64,000 bases of DNA. It comes from Pinibacter sp031553495. Its GTDB lineage: Bacteria > Bacteroidota > Bacteroidia > Chitinophagales > Chitinophagaceae. The stretch spans positions 124,001 through 188,000 of the forward strand of contig JAVBLN010000018.1 in the NCBI GenBank assembly GCA_031553495.1. The letters are read 5' to 3'. The stretch's first letter is position 1. The number at the start of each line of letters is the position of its first letter. The notes below the pieces were generated by a model. It was not told the DNA's origin. It saw only the letters and a list, made by a program, of their open reading frames with translations, and searched no databases. Positions 46,144 to 54,345 of this stretch are shown here, in pieces. Made by a program: the position numbers and the translations under genes.

Positions 46144-47064
46144 TTAAATAATCCCCTCGTTATAATCCACGCCTTTAAAGTAATTCAACAGGTTTTTAAA
46201 TGATCTCCTGTTAAACAGGCTCTGCATCTGAGCTGTCAGTCCTGATATGGGCGACAAAACAAAAATGCCGGTTAGTAATAACCGCTTAAACAGCATTACC
46301 CGCGGCAGCCTTGCAGCATCGCCTCTTTCTCCCTTTGCACGAATATATTTGGCAAATTTCCGAAAATTAGTAATGCCCCGCCGCTCTAATACTATCAATG
46401 TTGGCTTTAGTTCAACAGCCTTTTTATCTATCAATTCCGGCTGAATCAATTCCGGCTTGCCCTGCTGCAAATAACTTAAAATTATCGGGCCAAACCTCGA
46501 AGCCGCAGCTATGTCGTCTTTTTGCACACCGGCTTCCGGCAACATTCCTGAAGCTTCTTTTTTACCGGTAAACATCCAGCGAATGATAGTGAACAAAGCC
46601 ACCAGGTTATGATTGGTATCTGTAAAAACAATATTACCAACCAGTTTCGCTCCAACATTCAATAATGAAGCCTTTACTCTTTCCTGCGCATTCAGCCACA
46701 TATTACGGCTGCCTATAACCGTTATAACCGGTTTCCCTTTTAATACCCGTGCATACTCACTTTTCAGAAAACTGGTGGTTGGAACGGAGGGAGATAAAAA
46801 CCAGGGCTGATAACCAAAAATTACAAGGTCGTAATTGTGCTCGGGTATATTCATTGGTTTAATGGGCGAAGGAATTTCCTCCACACATTCCGGCATGGCA
46901 TCAAAAAATGTTTGTGACGACCAGGGAAACGGAAAGGGTGTAACCAACTCAATTTGGGCATATGTTACATCCACATTTTCCTTTACAGGAGCAAACATAT
47001 TATCAATTATTGTACGTAATTGTCCTGTTTGGGAAAAATAAACAACTAAAATATGCGGCTTCAT
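46144..47064 (-). CDS. darA: Dialkylresorcinol condensing enzyme, DarA type
   Basis: A 306-residue protein whose N-terminus (MKPHILVVYFSQTGQLRTII) has the flavodoxin-like start typical of DarA proteins. DarA acts with DarB to form the resorcinol ring of flexirubin-type pigments. Further conserved-looking segments are GYQPWFLSPSVPTTSFL, VITVIGSRNMWLNAQERVK and ERRGITNFRKFAKYIRAKG. A C-terminal hydrophobic stretch is at about 265-280. The frame is open 41 codons upstream, but that part encodes a low-complexity repeat region, so I start at the ATG of MKPHIL. It is divergent from the ACP gene. Confidence 0.82.
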   Translation of the reverse strand: MKPHILVVYFSQTGQLRTIIDNMFAPVKENVDVTYAQIELVTPFPFPWSSQTFFDAMPECVEEIPSPIKPMNIPEHNYDLVIFGYQPWFLSPSVPTTSFLKSEYARVLKGKPVITVIGSRNMWLNAQERVKASLLNVGAKLVGNIVFTDTNHNLVALFTIIRWMFTGKKEASGMLPEAGVQKDDIAAASRFGPIILSYLQQGKPELIQPELIDKKAVELKPTLIVLERRGITNFRKFAKYIRAKGERGDAARLPRVMLFKRLLLTGIFVLSPISGLTAQMQSLFNRRSFKNLLNYFKGVDYNEGII

Positions 47065-47314
47065 AATGGGTGCAATATAATCAGGAATTAAGACTTTGAA
47101 GTCAGATGTTGGTTGTTGGTTGCTGGTTTCCAGTTTCCAGTTGCCGGTTGCCGGTGTTTTAGCATGGGCAATCTTTACAACGTTCAAATCATTGAATTAT
47201 TGATTTGGTACCCAGCACATTTCCCACATTTCTTACGTTTCTACATTCCATTTTCTACTTTCTTTGGTAAATATGTCTATTTTTCTTTGCTTTGTTAATA
47301 TATACAACTAACAC

Positions 47315-47572
47315 ATGGATGATTTTAAGCAAACGCTAAAACTTCAGATAATAGAAGCCCTTAATCTACAGGGAATGAACCCTGACGATATTGTTGATTC
47401 CGCACCCCTTTTTGGCGAAGGTTTAGGATTGGATAGTATTGATTCACTTGAGTTAATGGTTTTACTTGAAAGAAATTATGGTATTAAGATAGAAGATGCC
47501 CGCGAAGGCAGAAAAGTTTTGGAATCTGTGGACGCTATGGCCGAATACATTCAGGCCAATAGAAAAAAGTAA
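47315..47572 (+). CDS. Acyl carrier protein
   Basis: An 85-residue ACP. The phosphopantetheine attachment serine is Ser41 in GLGLDSIDSLEL. It should carry the growing polyene or acyl chain for the ketosynthase and chain-length factor encoded directly downstream. The gap to the ketosynthase is five bases, so they are co-translated. It is distinct from the main fatty-acid ACP, judged by this context. Confidence 0.93.
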   Translation: MDDFKQTLKLQIIEALNLQGMNPDDIVDSAPLFGEGLGLDSIDSLELMVLLERNYGIKIEDAREGRKVLESVDAMAEYIQANRKK

Positions 47573-47577
47573 GCTAT

Positions 47578-48789
47578 ATGCCAGAAAAAAGCGTATACAT
47601 CACCGGCATGGGAGTTATATCCGCTATTGGCAAGGGAGTTCATAAAAATCTGGCAGCATTGCAAAATAACGCATCGGGTATTCGTACTATAAGTATCGTT
47701 GATACGCTTCTAAAAGCCAACCTGATAGCCGGGGAAATAAATGCCGATAATGATGAGCTCTTTGCGCTTGCTGGTATAAAAAAAGATAATATTCATACCC
47801 GAACCGCCTTATTGGGTATTATCGCTGTACGGGAAGCCATCGAAATGTGCAGTCTGAACCCGTCGAAGCAAAGAACGGGATTCATCAATGCCACCTCTGT
47901 TGGTGGCATGAGTGATGTGGAAAAAGTATATTTTGACCTGGTAAAGGCCACAGAATATTCCGGCCAAAGTGAAATGATAAGTTACCTGGATTGCGGAGAC
48001 TGCACTGAAAAGATCGCTGATCACTTTGCTATAAAAGATTGGATGGCCACTATAAGCACTGCCTGTTCATCTTCTGCCAATGCAATACAGTATGGAGCAA
48101 GACTTGTTAGAAACGGTTTACTGGACGTGGCAATTTGTGGAGGCACAGATGCCTTAACACGTTTTACCTTAAATGGTTTTAATAGTCTAAAAAATGTATC
48201 CGCCTCACCCTGCAAGCCTTTTGATGCAAATCGGAACGGCCTTAACCTGGGTGAAGGAGCCGCTTATATTATTTTAGAAAGTGAAGAACAATTACAGCGT
48301 TCCGGCAATAAACCTATCGCAAAACTAAGTGGCTACTGCAATTTTAATGAAGCGTTTCATCCTACAGCGCCATCACCCAATGGCGACGGCGCTTTGCACG
48401 CCATCCGTTCCGCTGTTGAAATGGCAGGATTGCAACCATCGGAAATTTCATACATAAACGTTCATGGAACAGCCACTTACAATAATGATCTTTCGGAAGG
48501 GCTGGCATTAAAAAGATTATTTGGCAACCGGGTTCCGCCATTCAGTTCCACAAAGCCCTTTACAGGTCACACACTGGCAGCAGCCGGAGCTATTGAAGCC
48601 GTTTTTTCAATATTGAGCATTAAGGAAAAGCTGCTGTATAAAAATCTTAATTTTCAAACACCTGTTCCCGAATTGGAATTGGTACCCATAACATCGTTGC
48701 AAACCGGAATACCGGTCAATCATGTTTTGAGTAATTCATTTGGATTCGGTGGCAATAATGCCAGCCTCGTTTTTAGTAAATATGTGTAA
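47578..48789 (+). CDS. Beta-ketoacyl-ACP synthase (KAS II type) of the flexirubin/aryl polyene kind
   Basis: A 403-residue elongating ketosynthase with the full Cys-His-His triad: Cys163 (STACSSSAN), His296 (NVHGTAT) and His331 (FTGHTLAAAG). It probably elongates a polyene chain on the ACP encoded upstream. It overlaps the next gene by eight bases. Together, ACP, this gene and the downstream partner form a type II polyketide-like set facing away from darA and darB. Confidence 0.92.
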   Translation: MPEKSVYITGMGVISAIGKGVHKNLAALQNNASGIRTISIVDTLLKANLIAGEINADNDELFALAGIKKDNIHTRTALLGIIAVREAIEMCSLNPSKQRTGFINATSVGGMSDVEKVYFDLVKATEYSGQSEMISYLDCGDCTEKIADHFAIKDWMATISTACSSSANAIQYGARLVRNGLLDVAICGGTDALTRFTLNGFNSLKNVSASPCKPFDANRNGLNLGEGAAYIILESEEQLQRSGNKPIAKLSGYCNFNEAFHPTAPSPNGDGALHAIRSAVEMAGLQPSEISYINVHGTATYNNDLSEGLALKRLFGNRVPPFSSTKPFTGHTLAAAGAIEAVFSILSIKEKLLYKNLNFQTPVPELELVPITSLQTGIPVNHVLSNSFGFGGNNASLVFSKYV

Positions 48790-49852
48790 ACCGGTTTATA
48801 TAACATCGACGCGTGCCATTTGCGCACAAAACACATTCAGCAATAATGATTTGCCGGATGACATTAATCTGACTGCTCAAAGTATACTTTCGTACCAAGA
48901 ACCGGAATACAAAAACTACTTTACTATTTTGCAGCTTCGCCGCATGAGCCGTATTACAAAAATCGGTTTGGTAGCTGCCATTGAAGCGCTTAAAGATGCT
49001 GGTATTGAACAACCTGAAGCGATTATTACTGGCTCGGCAAAAGGCAGCATGACCGATACGGAAAGATTCTTGAGCGACATAAAAGAGTTTAATGAAGGCA
49101 CGCTCAATCCTACGGCCTTTATTCAATCAACTTATAATGCCCTGAATGGCTTAATTGCGCTGCATCACAACGCAAACGGGTATAACTCTACTTATGTTCA
49201 CCGGGGATTTTCTTTAGAAAATTCATTGATTGACGCGATGCTGCTGTTCGAAGAAAACAAAGCGGCAAACGCGTTGGTGGGTTGTTTTGAAGAAATGACC
49301 CTGCAACATTATGAACTTAAACAAAAGATAAATTTCTGGAAGAAAGAAACAATTCAAGGTAAAGAGCTGCTACATTCCACAACAGAAGGAACCATTGCCG
49401 GTGAAGGAACGTTCTTCTTTACACTGAAAAGAAATGCTGATAACGCATTGGCCAGGCTTTGCGATGTCCGCATGTTATACAATGCGGATGAAGAGCTTGT
49501 AATCACAACATTTCACAGATTTCTGTCAAAACATAAGTTGAATCCGGACAATATTGATGCCATTATGCTTGGATATAATGGCGATATACGAATCCGCCAC
49601 TTTTACGACGCAATTGCACAACAACTTACATCACACACACATCAACTTGCATTTAAGCACCTTTGCGGCGAATTTGATACCGCCGCCGGATTCGCACTAT
49701 GGGCTGCCGCCAAAGCTTTGCACACGCAACACCTGCATCCCGCAATGATCTTTAAAAGCGGAGCCAGCTCAAAACTTCGAAACATTATTATCTATAATCA
49801 ATATAACGGCAAAGAACATTCGTTTTATTTATTAAAAAAGGCCTCTTTATAA
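48782..49852 (+). CDS. Chain-length-factor-like ketosynthase homologue without catalytic cysteine
   Basis: A 356-residue ketosynthase-fold protein. Where active ketosynthases have TACSS, this one reads NSTYVHRG, so the nucleophile is missing. The second-half histidine motifs are not conserved either (NHG and GHT are absent). This is the usual state of chain-length factors, which pair with an active ketosynthase. Other family traits remain, such as RRMSRITKIGLVAAIEAL and AFKHLCGEFDTAAGFALWAA. It starts eight bases before the stop of the active ketosynthase gene, so the pair is translationally coupled. Confidence 0.85.
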   Translation: MCKPVYITSTRAICAQNTFSNNDLPDDINLTAQSILSYQEPEYKNYFTILQLRRMSRITKIGLVAAIEALKDAGIEQPEAIITGSAKGSMTDTERFLSDIKEFNEGTLNPTAFIQSTYNALNGLIALHHNANGYNSTYVHRGFSLENSLIDAMLLFEENKAANALVGCFEEMTLQHYELKQKINFWKKETIQGKELLHSTTEGTIAGEGTFFFTLKRNADNALARLCDVRMLYNADEELVITTFHRFLSKHKLNPDNIDAIMLGYNGDIRIRHFYDAIAQQLTSHTHQLAFKHLCGEFDTAAGFALWAAAKALHTQHLHPAMIFKSGASSKLRNIIIYNQYNGKEHSFYLLKKASL

Positions 49853-49883
49853 TAGCATAAAAATGTAGAATGTTTTTTAAGGG

Positions 49884-49953
49884 GGGATCAGCGGAAGTGC
49901 TACTATTAAGCATCGTTGTGTCACTCACTTGTACTGCAGGAATGCTATTGAGC
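49884..49953 (-). repeat. DCD repeat copy 22 (type A)
   Basis: CGGAAGTGCTACTATTAAGC, then ATCGTTGTGTCACTCACTTG, then CTGCAGGAATGCTATTGAGC. A GGCAGTAGGCAGTAGAG module follows to about 50000. It lies between the convergent chain-length-factor and nusG genes. Confidence 0.95.
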
Positions 49954-50183
49954 GGTTGGTAGTAGGCAGTAGGCAGTAGAGAATTCAGAAATCAGTGTGA
50001 ATAAGATGTAGAATAAAACAAAAGCAATAAAAAGAAAGGAAGTTGTGAACTCAAAAAGTAATTACAAATATACTTTGTTCTCCTTTTGACTTTGCGCCTT
50101 CTGTAGCTTAATGGCTTGTAAAAGTGTTGCTGTAAATATTGCGCATAATCTTATACGTTAGTTTCATCCACATCTATTAATGT

Positions 50184-50213
50184 AAAAAGGCCACTCTCAC
50201 GAGTGACCTTTTT
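50184..50213. terminator. Terminator after nusG (bidirectional)
   Basis: AAAAAGG-C-CACTC and GAGTG-A-CCTTTTT with a four-base loop, 18 bases past the nusG stop. It cuts nusG off from any downstream gene. Confidence 0.88.
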
Positions 50214-50230
50214 AAAAATTTGCTGAAAAG

Positions 50231-50794
50231 TTATGCCAGTTTTTCTACTTGCATATAGTTCAACTCTACAGGTGTTGAACGCCCAAATATTTTTACTGTT
50301 ACTTTCAATTTTTTCTTCTCATCGTTCACTTCTTCTATTATTCCATTGAAATCATTGAAAGGACCTTCGATAATTTTAATAGTTTCGCCAACAATGAAAG
50401 GCTCGCTCATGCTGATTCCGCCTGCTTCCGCCATTTCATCCATCTTGCCCAGCATCTTATTCACTTCGGCTTTGCGCAAAGCAATAGGATTATCTTTACC
50501 TAGAAAATGAATTACGTTGGTTGTATTTTTTATAAGGTCGCGAAGATCGTCAGACAATTTTCCATCAGCGATTTCAATCATAACATAACCAGGATAATAG
50601 TTACGTTCACGCATTACTTTTTTGCCATTTTGTACTTTGTAAACTTTTTCAACGGGCAAAAAAACCTGCTTTACTGCTTCAACCCAGCCACTGCGTGAAA
50701 TTTCCTTGTCAAGGTATTCTTTCACTTTACGCTCCTTACCACTAACCACACGTAACACATACCATTTGGTTTCTGTTTGATTTGCTGCTTCCAT
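50231..50794 (-). CDS. nusG: Transcription termination/antitermination protein NusG
   Basis: A 187-residue NusG that binds RNA polymerase and couples it to Rho or ribosomes. The NGN domain covers about 8-115 (WYVLRVVSGKERKVKEYL, NYYPGYVMIEI, NVIHFLG). The KOW domain is at the C-terminus (GETIKIIEGPFNDFNGIIEEV). It overlaps secE by one base. Bacteroidota usually continue with rplK, but here a terminator, a DCD repeat and a convergent polyketide gene follow. Confidence 0.97.
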   Translation of the reverse strand: MEAANQTETKWYVLRVVSGKERKVKEYLDKEISRSGWVEAVKQVFLPVEKVYKVQNGKKVMRERNYYPGYVMIEIADGKLSDDLRDLIKNTTNVIHFLGKDNPIALRKAEVNKMLGKMDEMAEAGGISMSEPFIVGETIKIIEGPFNDFNGIIEEVNDEKKKLKVTVKIFGRSTPVELNYMQVEKLA

Positions 50795-50991
50795 TATTTT
50801 TTAAACAAAGAATATACAAGGTTTAACAATGAGCTTGATGCGAAATCCATTACACCAATTACAAGAGTGATCAAAAGTGTTGCAACCAACACTATAATTG
50901 TAGATTGTTGCAACTGTGCCCAGTTAGGCCAGGATACTTTTTCCAACAGCTCTTTGTAAGATTCCTTGAAATAAGTTCCAATTTTATTCAT
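50794..50991 (-). CDS. secE: Preprotein translocase subunit SecE
   Basis: A 65-residue SecE with one membrane helix (about 30-55: STIIVLVATLLITLVIGVMDFAS). The conserved amphipathic helix ESYKELLEKVSWPNW precedes it. It clamps SecY in the translocon. It is translationally coupled to nusG by a one-base overlap. Confidence 0.95.
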   Translation of the reverse strand: MNKIGTYFKESYKELLEKVSWPNWAQLQQSTIIVLVATLLITLVIGVMDFASSSLLNLVYSLFKK

Positions 50992-51000
50992 GTGAATAAT

Positions 51001-51027
51001 TTGAAAATTGAAAATTGAAAATTTGAA
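51001..51027. repeat. TTGAAAA-type tract
   Basis: TTGAAAATTGAAAATTGAAA upstream of secE, the same class as the tract at 1086-1123. Confidence 0.6.
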
Positions 51028-51184
51028 ACATCAATACTACTCTTAGCCTTCGTCATTTTGGGATTTCCAAAAAGCGTAGCAAATAACAAGCTTTTGCTAT
51101 AATTAATTGCTATACAATAAATGTGAAAATCTAAAACTTATTTCATTTTTAAATTTGCACATTTTGCTGTTTCAAACTTAATTA

Positions 51185-51257
51185 GCACGGGCACTAGGAT
51201 TCGAACCCAGATCAAAGGTTTTGGAGACCCGTATGCTACCGTTGCACCATGCCCGTG
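51185..51257 (-). tRNA. tRNA-Trp (CCA)
   Basis: A 73-base cloverleaf between tuf and secE, the classic position. The acceptor stem is CACGGGC / GCCCGTG, and the anticodon loop TCTCCAAAA gives CCA. Confidence 0.96.
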
Positions 51258-51351
51258 TAAAAAGCCATTAGCAAAAAGTCCTTAAAAATCTTTGGCAAAT
51301 TTAGAAAAAATGCTTCAGTTATGGGCTTAAAGCTAATGGCTTAAGCTATAA

Positions 51352-52539
51352 TTATTTCAAAATTTCAGTAACCTGTCCGGCACCTACTGTACGTCCACCT
51401 TCGCGGATAGCGAATTTCAGACCTTTTTCCATCGCAATAGGTTGAATCAAAGTAACTTTCAATGAAGTGTTATCACCCGGCATAACCATTTCAGTTCCTT
51501 CTGGCAGAGTAACTTCACCAGTTACGTCTGTAGTACGGAAGTAGAACTGAGGACGGTATTTGTTAAAGAATGGAGTGTGACGTCCACCTTCTTCTTTGCT
51601 CAGTACATACACCTCACCTTTAAATTCTGTGTGCGGAGTAATTGAACCTGGTTTGCAAATTACCATACCACGACGGATATCTTTTTTCTCAATACCGCGC
51701 AACAATAAACCTGCATTATCACCAGCTTCACCTTCGTCCAATAATTTTTTAAACATTTCAACACCTGTAACTGTAGAAGTCAAAGGCTTTTCAATCAAAC
51801 CAACGATTTCAACCGGCTCACCCACTTTTATACGACCTCTTTCAATACGGCCTGTAGCAACTGTACCACGACCTGTGATTGAAAATACGTCTTCCACACT
51901 CATTAGGAATGGTTGATCAACCGGACGTGGAGGCAAAGGAATATAAGTATCCACTGCTTCCATCAATTCGTTTACTCTTTCAACCCATTGTTCTTCACCA
52001 GCCAATGCGCCGGTTGCAGAACCTTTGATGATAGGAGTATTATCGCCGTCAAAACCTTTTTCAGTCAACAAGTCACGAATTTCCATTTCAACCAGTTCCA
52101 GTAATTCAGGATCGTCAACAAGATCAACTTTATTCATGAATACCACCATACGAGGTACACCTACCTGGCGGGCAAGCAGGATGTGTTCACGTGTTTGAGG
52201 CATAGGGCCGTCTGTAGCAGCAACCACAAGAATAGCACCGTCCATTTGAGCAGCACCAGTAATCATGTTTTTCACATAGTCAGCGTGACCAGGACAGTCA
52301 ACGTGAGCATAGTGACGATTATCTGTTTGATATTCTACGTGAGCTGTATTGATTGTGATACCTCTTTCTTTTTCTTCAGGTGCACCATCAATTTCATCGT
52401 AATTTTTCTTCTGCGCCAAACCTCTTTTGCTGAGAATATCGGTGATAGCTGCAGTCAAAGTTGTTTTACCGTGGTCAACGTGACCAATAGTACCAACGTT
52501 AACGTGGGGTTTATCCCTCTTAAAGGTCTCTTTTGACAT
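51352..52539 (-). CDS. tuf: Elongation factor Tu
   Basis: A 395-residue GTPase that delivers aminoacyl-tRNA to the ribosome. The P-loop is GHVDHGKT, with DCPGHADY and NKVDLVDD as the G3 and G4 motifs. The sequence is complete through VTEILK. It lies between the tRNA cluster Thr-Tyr-Gly-Thr upstream and tRNA-Trp downstream. Confidence 0.99.
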   Translation of the reverse strand: MSKETFKRDKPHVNVGTIGHVDHGKTTLTAAITDILSKRGLAQKKNYDEIDGAPEEKERGITINTAHVEYQTDNRHYAHVDCPGHADYVKNMITGAAQMDGAILVVAATDGPMPQTREHILLARQVGVPRMVVFMNKVDLVDDPELLELVEMEIRDLLTEKGFDGDNTPIIKGSATGALAGEEQWVERVNELMEAVDTYIPLPPRPVDQPFLMSVEDVFSITGRGTVATGRIERGRIKVGEPVEIVGLIEKPLTSTVTGVEMFKKLLDEGEAGDNAGLLLRGIEKKDIRRGMVICKPGSITPHTEFKGEVYVLSKEEGGRHTPFFNKYRPQFYFRTTDVTGEVTLPEGTEMVMPGDNTSLKVTLIQPIAMEKGLKFAIREGGRTVGAGQVTEILK

Positions 52540-52727
52540 CGTTATAGTTTTTAGTTGCGGTTTTAAATTTGTTTTCTATTATGATTACTGTTGTTTTTTT
52601 AAAGCCAACAGAAAGCATCTTTTTTTGAAGTCATTAATTAATTTACGCTATCCTTAAAAAATGACTAGCCGGTAACAACCCCATTCATCGTTGCTAAATG
52701 AGATTAAATCACGGCTTTATAATTCTG

Positions 52728-52799
<72 letters not shown>

Positions 52800-52848
52800 A
52801 GGTAAAGTTTGAGAGTTTTCACTCACCAACATCCCAAGGATATCTGAG

Positions 52849-52921
52849 AGCGGAAGACGAGGATCGAACCCGCAACCTATAGCTTGGAAGGCTATCGCTC
52901 TACCAATTGAGCTACTTCCGC
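52849..52921 (-). tRNA. tRNA-Gly (UCC)
   Basis: A 73-base cloverleaf, acceptor GCGGAAG / CTTCCGC, anticodon loop CTTCCAA giving TCC. Confidence 0.96.
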
Positions 52922-52925
52922 ATGA

Positions 52926-53003
52926 GAAATGTGAGAATTTGAGAATGTGAGCTGTGAAAATTATTAATACATTTTCACACTTTTCCCATTTTCGCACTTT
53001 CAC
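52926..53003. repeat. tRNA spacer repeat, copy 1
   Basis: The spacer between tRNA-Gly and tRNA-Tyr contains GAGAATGTGAG and a hairpin-forming GTGAAAATTATTAATAC... stretch. It is collinear with the next spacer at 53102-53178. Confidence 0.6.
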
Positions 53004-53012
53004 TAAAATCCG

Positions 53013-53095
53013 TGGGCAGGAGTGGATTCGAACCACTGAAGTCGAAAGACAGCGGATTTACAGTCCGCCCCATTTGGCCGCTCTGGAACCTGCCC
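53013..53095 (-). tRNA. tRNA-Tyr (GUA)
   Basis: An 83-base class II tRNA with a long variable arm, acceptor GGGCAGG / CCTGCCC, anticodon loop CTGTAAA giving GTA. Confidence 0.95.
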
Positions 53096-53101
53096 TTACA
53101 A

Positions 53102-53178
53102 ATATGAAAATTTGAGAACATGAGCATGTGGAAATCATTAATACATTCCACATTTTTCACATTAGCACCTTTTCACAT
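53102..53178. repeat. tRNA spacer repeat, copy 2
   Basis: The spacer between tRNA-Tyr and tRNA-Thr. ATGTGGAAATCATTAATAC and ATTCCACAT form an imperfect hairpin. It matches the 52926-53003 spacer in order (GAGAA...TGAG, ATTAATACATT, TTTTCACA). Confidence 0.6.
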
Positions 53179-53188
53179 TAATATCATG

Positions 53189-53261
53189 AGCCGAAGATGG
53201 GACTCGAACCCGCGACCTACTGATTACAAATCAGTTGCTCTACCAGCTGAGCTACTTCGGC
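53189..53261 (-). tRNA. tRNA-Thr (UGU)
   Basis: A 73-base cloverleaf, acceptor GCCGAAG / CTTCGGC, anticodon arm CTGAT-TTGTAA-TCAG giving TGT. It is the first gene of the tRNA-tuf transcript. Confidence 0.96.
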
Positions 53262-53384
53262 TTACTTTATTATTTAGGAACTTTCACTCCATTTTTACAC
53301 GGAACGTTGGCTCTTTATAGTTTGAAAATCAATAATATCTAAGAACTCTTTTCAGTTTGTACTGCCCTGTAATTTTTGGGAAGG

Positions 53385-53412
53385 CAAAGGTAAGCGAATT
53401 TGAATAATACCA
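53385..53412 (-). promoter_or_regulatory. Promoter of the tRNA-tuf operon
   Basis: On the minus strand TTG, an 18-base spacer and TACCTTTG, a good fit to the Bacteroidota -33/-7 consensus (TTTG / TAnnTTTG). It lies about 125 bases upstream of the first tRNA. Confidence 0.7.
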
Positions 53413-53687
53413 AAATTTTGAGGCAACTTTTTTTTATCTTTTTCTTGCTAAATGTTTGTTTTCAAACGGTCCTCTGCATTTTTAAACCGCTCAAGCACTA
53501 AAAAGTTGCTTTGGTAATAGGCTTCAAACCTAGTATAGTTAAGCAATTGAAGAGGTTGTTAGTCAGAAATCCGAGATCAGTAATTAGAATAAGTTAGCAG
53601 TTGGCAGTGGGCAGTAGAGAAATCATAGTTCTGAAGACAGAAGGCTGTAAAAAGTTGAAACTGATCTCTCTACTGCCAACTGCTTAC
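53413..53687. other. Gap upstream of the tRNA operon
   Basis: No gene. From about 53600 it holds GGCAGT...GGCAGTAGAGAAATCA and then, inverted, CTCTCTACTGCCAACTGC, both modules seen beside other DCD repeats. Confidence 0.55.
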
Positions 53688-53752
53688 TAGCATTACTACT
53701 GTACAAGTGAGTGACACAACCGAAGCTCAATCAAGGCTCTACCGCCGGTTCC
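53688..53752 (+). repeat. DCD repeat copy 23 (A/C chimera)
   Basis: CTAGCATTACTACTG, then ACAAGTGAGTGACACAACC, then GCTCAATCAAGGCTCTACCG. The left half is type A and the right arm type C. It lies between hpf and the tRNA operon. Confidence 0.9.
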
Positions 53753-53830
53753 ATAAATAAAATTTCAAAATTTACCGAGTTCAAACATTGGTTTGGAATA
53801 CTCCATTACGTTTTTTGTAAACAACATGCC

Positions 53831-53860
53831 AAAAAAAAGACCTCTTTTTCAAGAGGTCTC
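53831..53860 (-). terminator. Terminator of hpf
   Basis: On the minus strand AGACCTCTT / AAGAGGTCT stem with a run of eight T, ten bases past the hpf stop. Confidence 0.9.
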
Positions 53861-53869
53861 GCATATATT

Positions 53870-54172
53870 TTATGCAGCTATACGCTTTTCTTTTTTTCTT
53901 TTCATTTGATTAATTAATGAGTCCAAGGCGCTGTCAAAAGATTCTTCAAACGATTTAGAACTAGCTTTTACGAAAAAGTTCTGTTTGGGAACATGTACTC
54001 GAATCTCTGCTATTTTGTCTTTGATTGTATGAATTACATTGTCTAGTTTTAAAAACACATCCACTTTAATAATTCTGTCATGAAAGGTAGGAAGTTTTTG
54101 AATTTTTGAATTAACGAAATCAATCAGTTTAGCATCCGCTTCAAAGTGCAGAGTCTGAATTTTAACGTCCAT
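53870..54172 (-). CDS. hpf: Ribosome hibernation-promoting factor (short HPF/RaiA type)
   Basis: A 100-residue protein of the short HPF/YfiA family that binds the 30S decoding site and silences ribosomes in stationary phase. The pattern MDVKIQTLHFEADAKLIDFVNSKIQKL, VDVFLKLDN and the basic C-terminus (NQMKRKKEKRIAA) fit. I prefer the ATG at 54172, because the nine upstream codons have no family match. It is preceded by the recombinase and rpsU on the same strand. Confidence 0.92.
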   Translation of the reverse strand: MDVKIQTLHFEADAKLIDFVNSKIQKLPTFHDRIIKVDVFLKLDNVIHTIKDKIAEIRVHVPKQNFFVKASSKSFEESFDSALDSLINQMKRKKEKRIAA

Positions 54173-54345
54173 AACAATCTCGTTTTTAACGTGAAACAAT
54201 ATTTTAAAGATCTATTTTTTCCTACTCTCATTATTAACAAAGTAATAATGCAAGGGTACATGAAGATAAAGCAACCTCTTATGCTTTCCAAATAAAAGGG
54301 GTTAAAAATTTAGAGAGTTTTTCTACTTTTTAACATTCGATCCGA

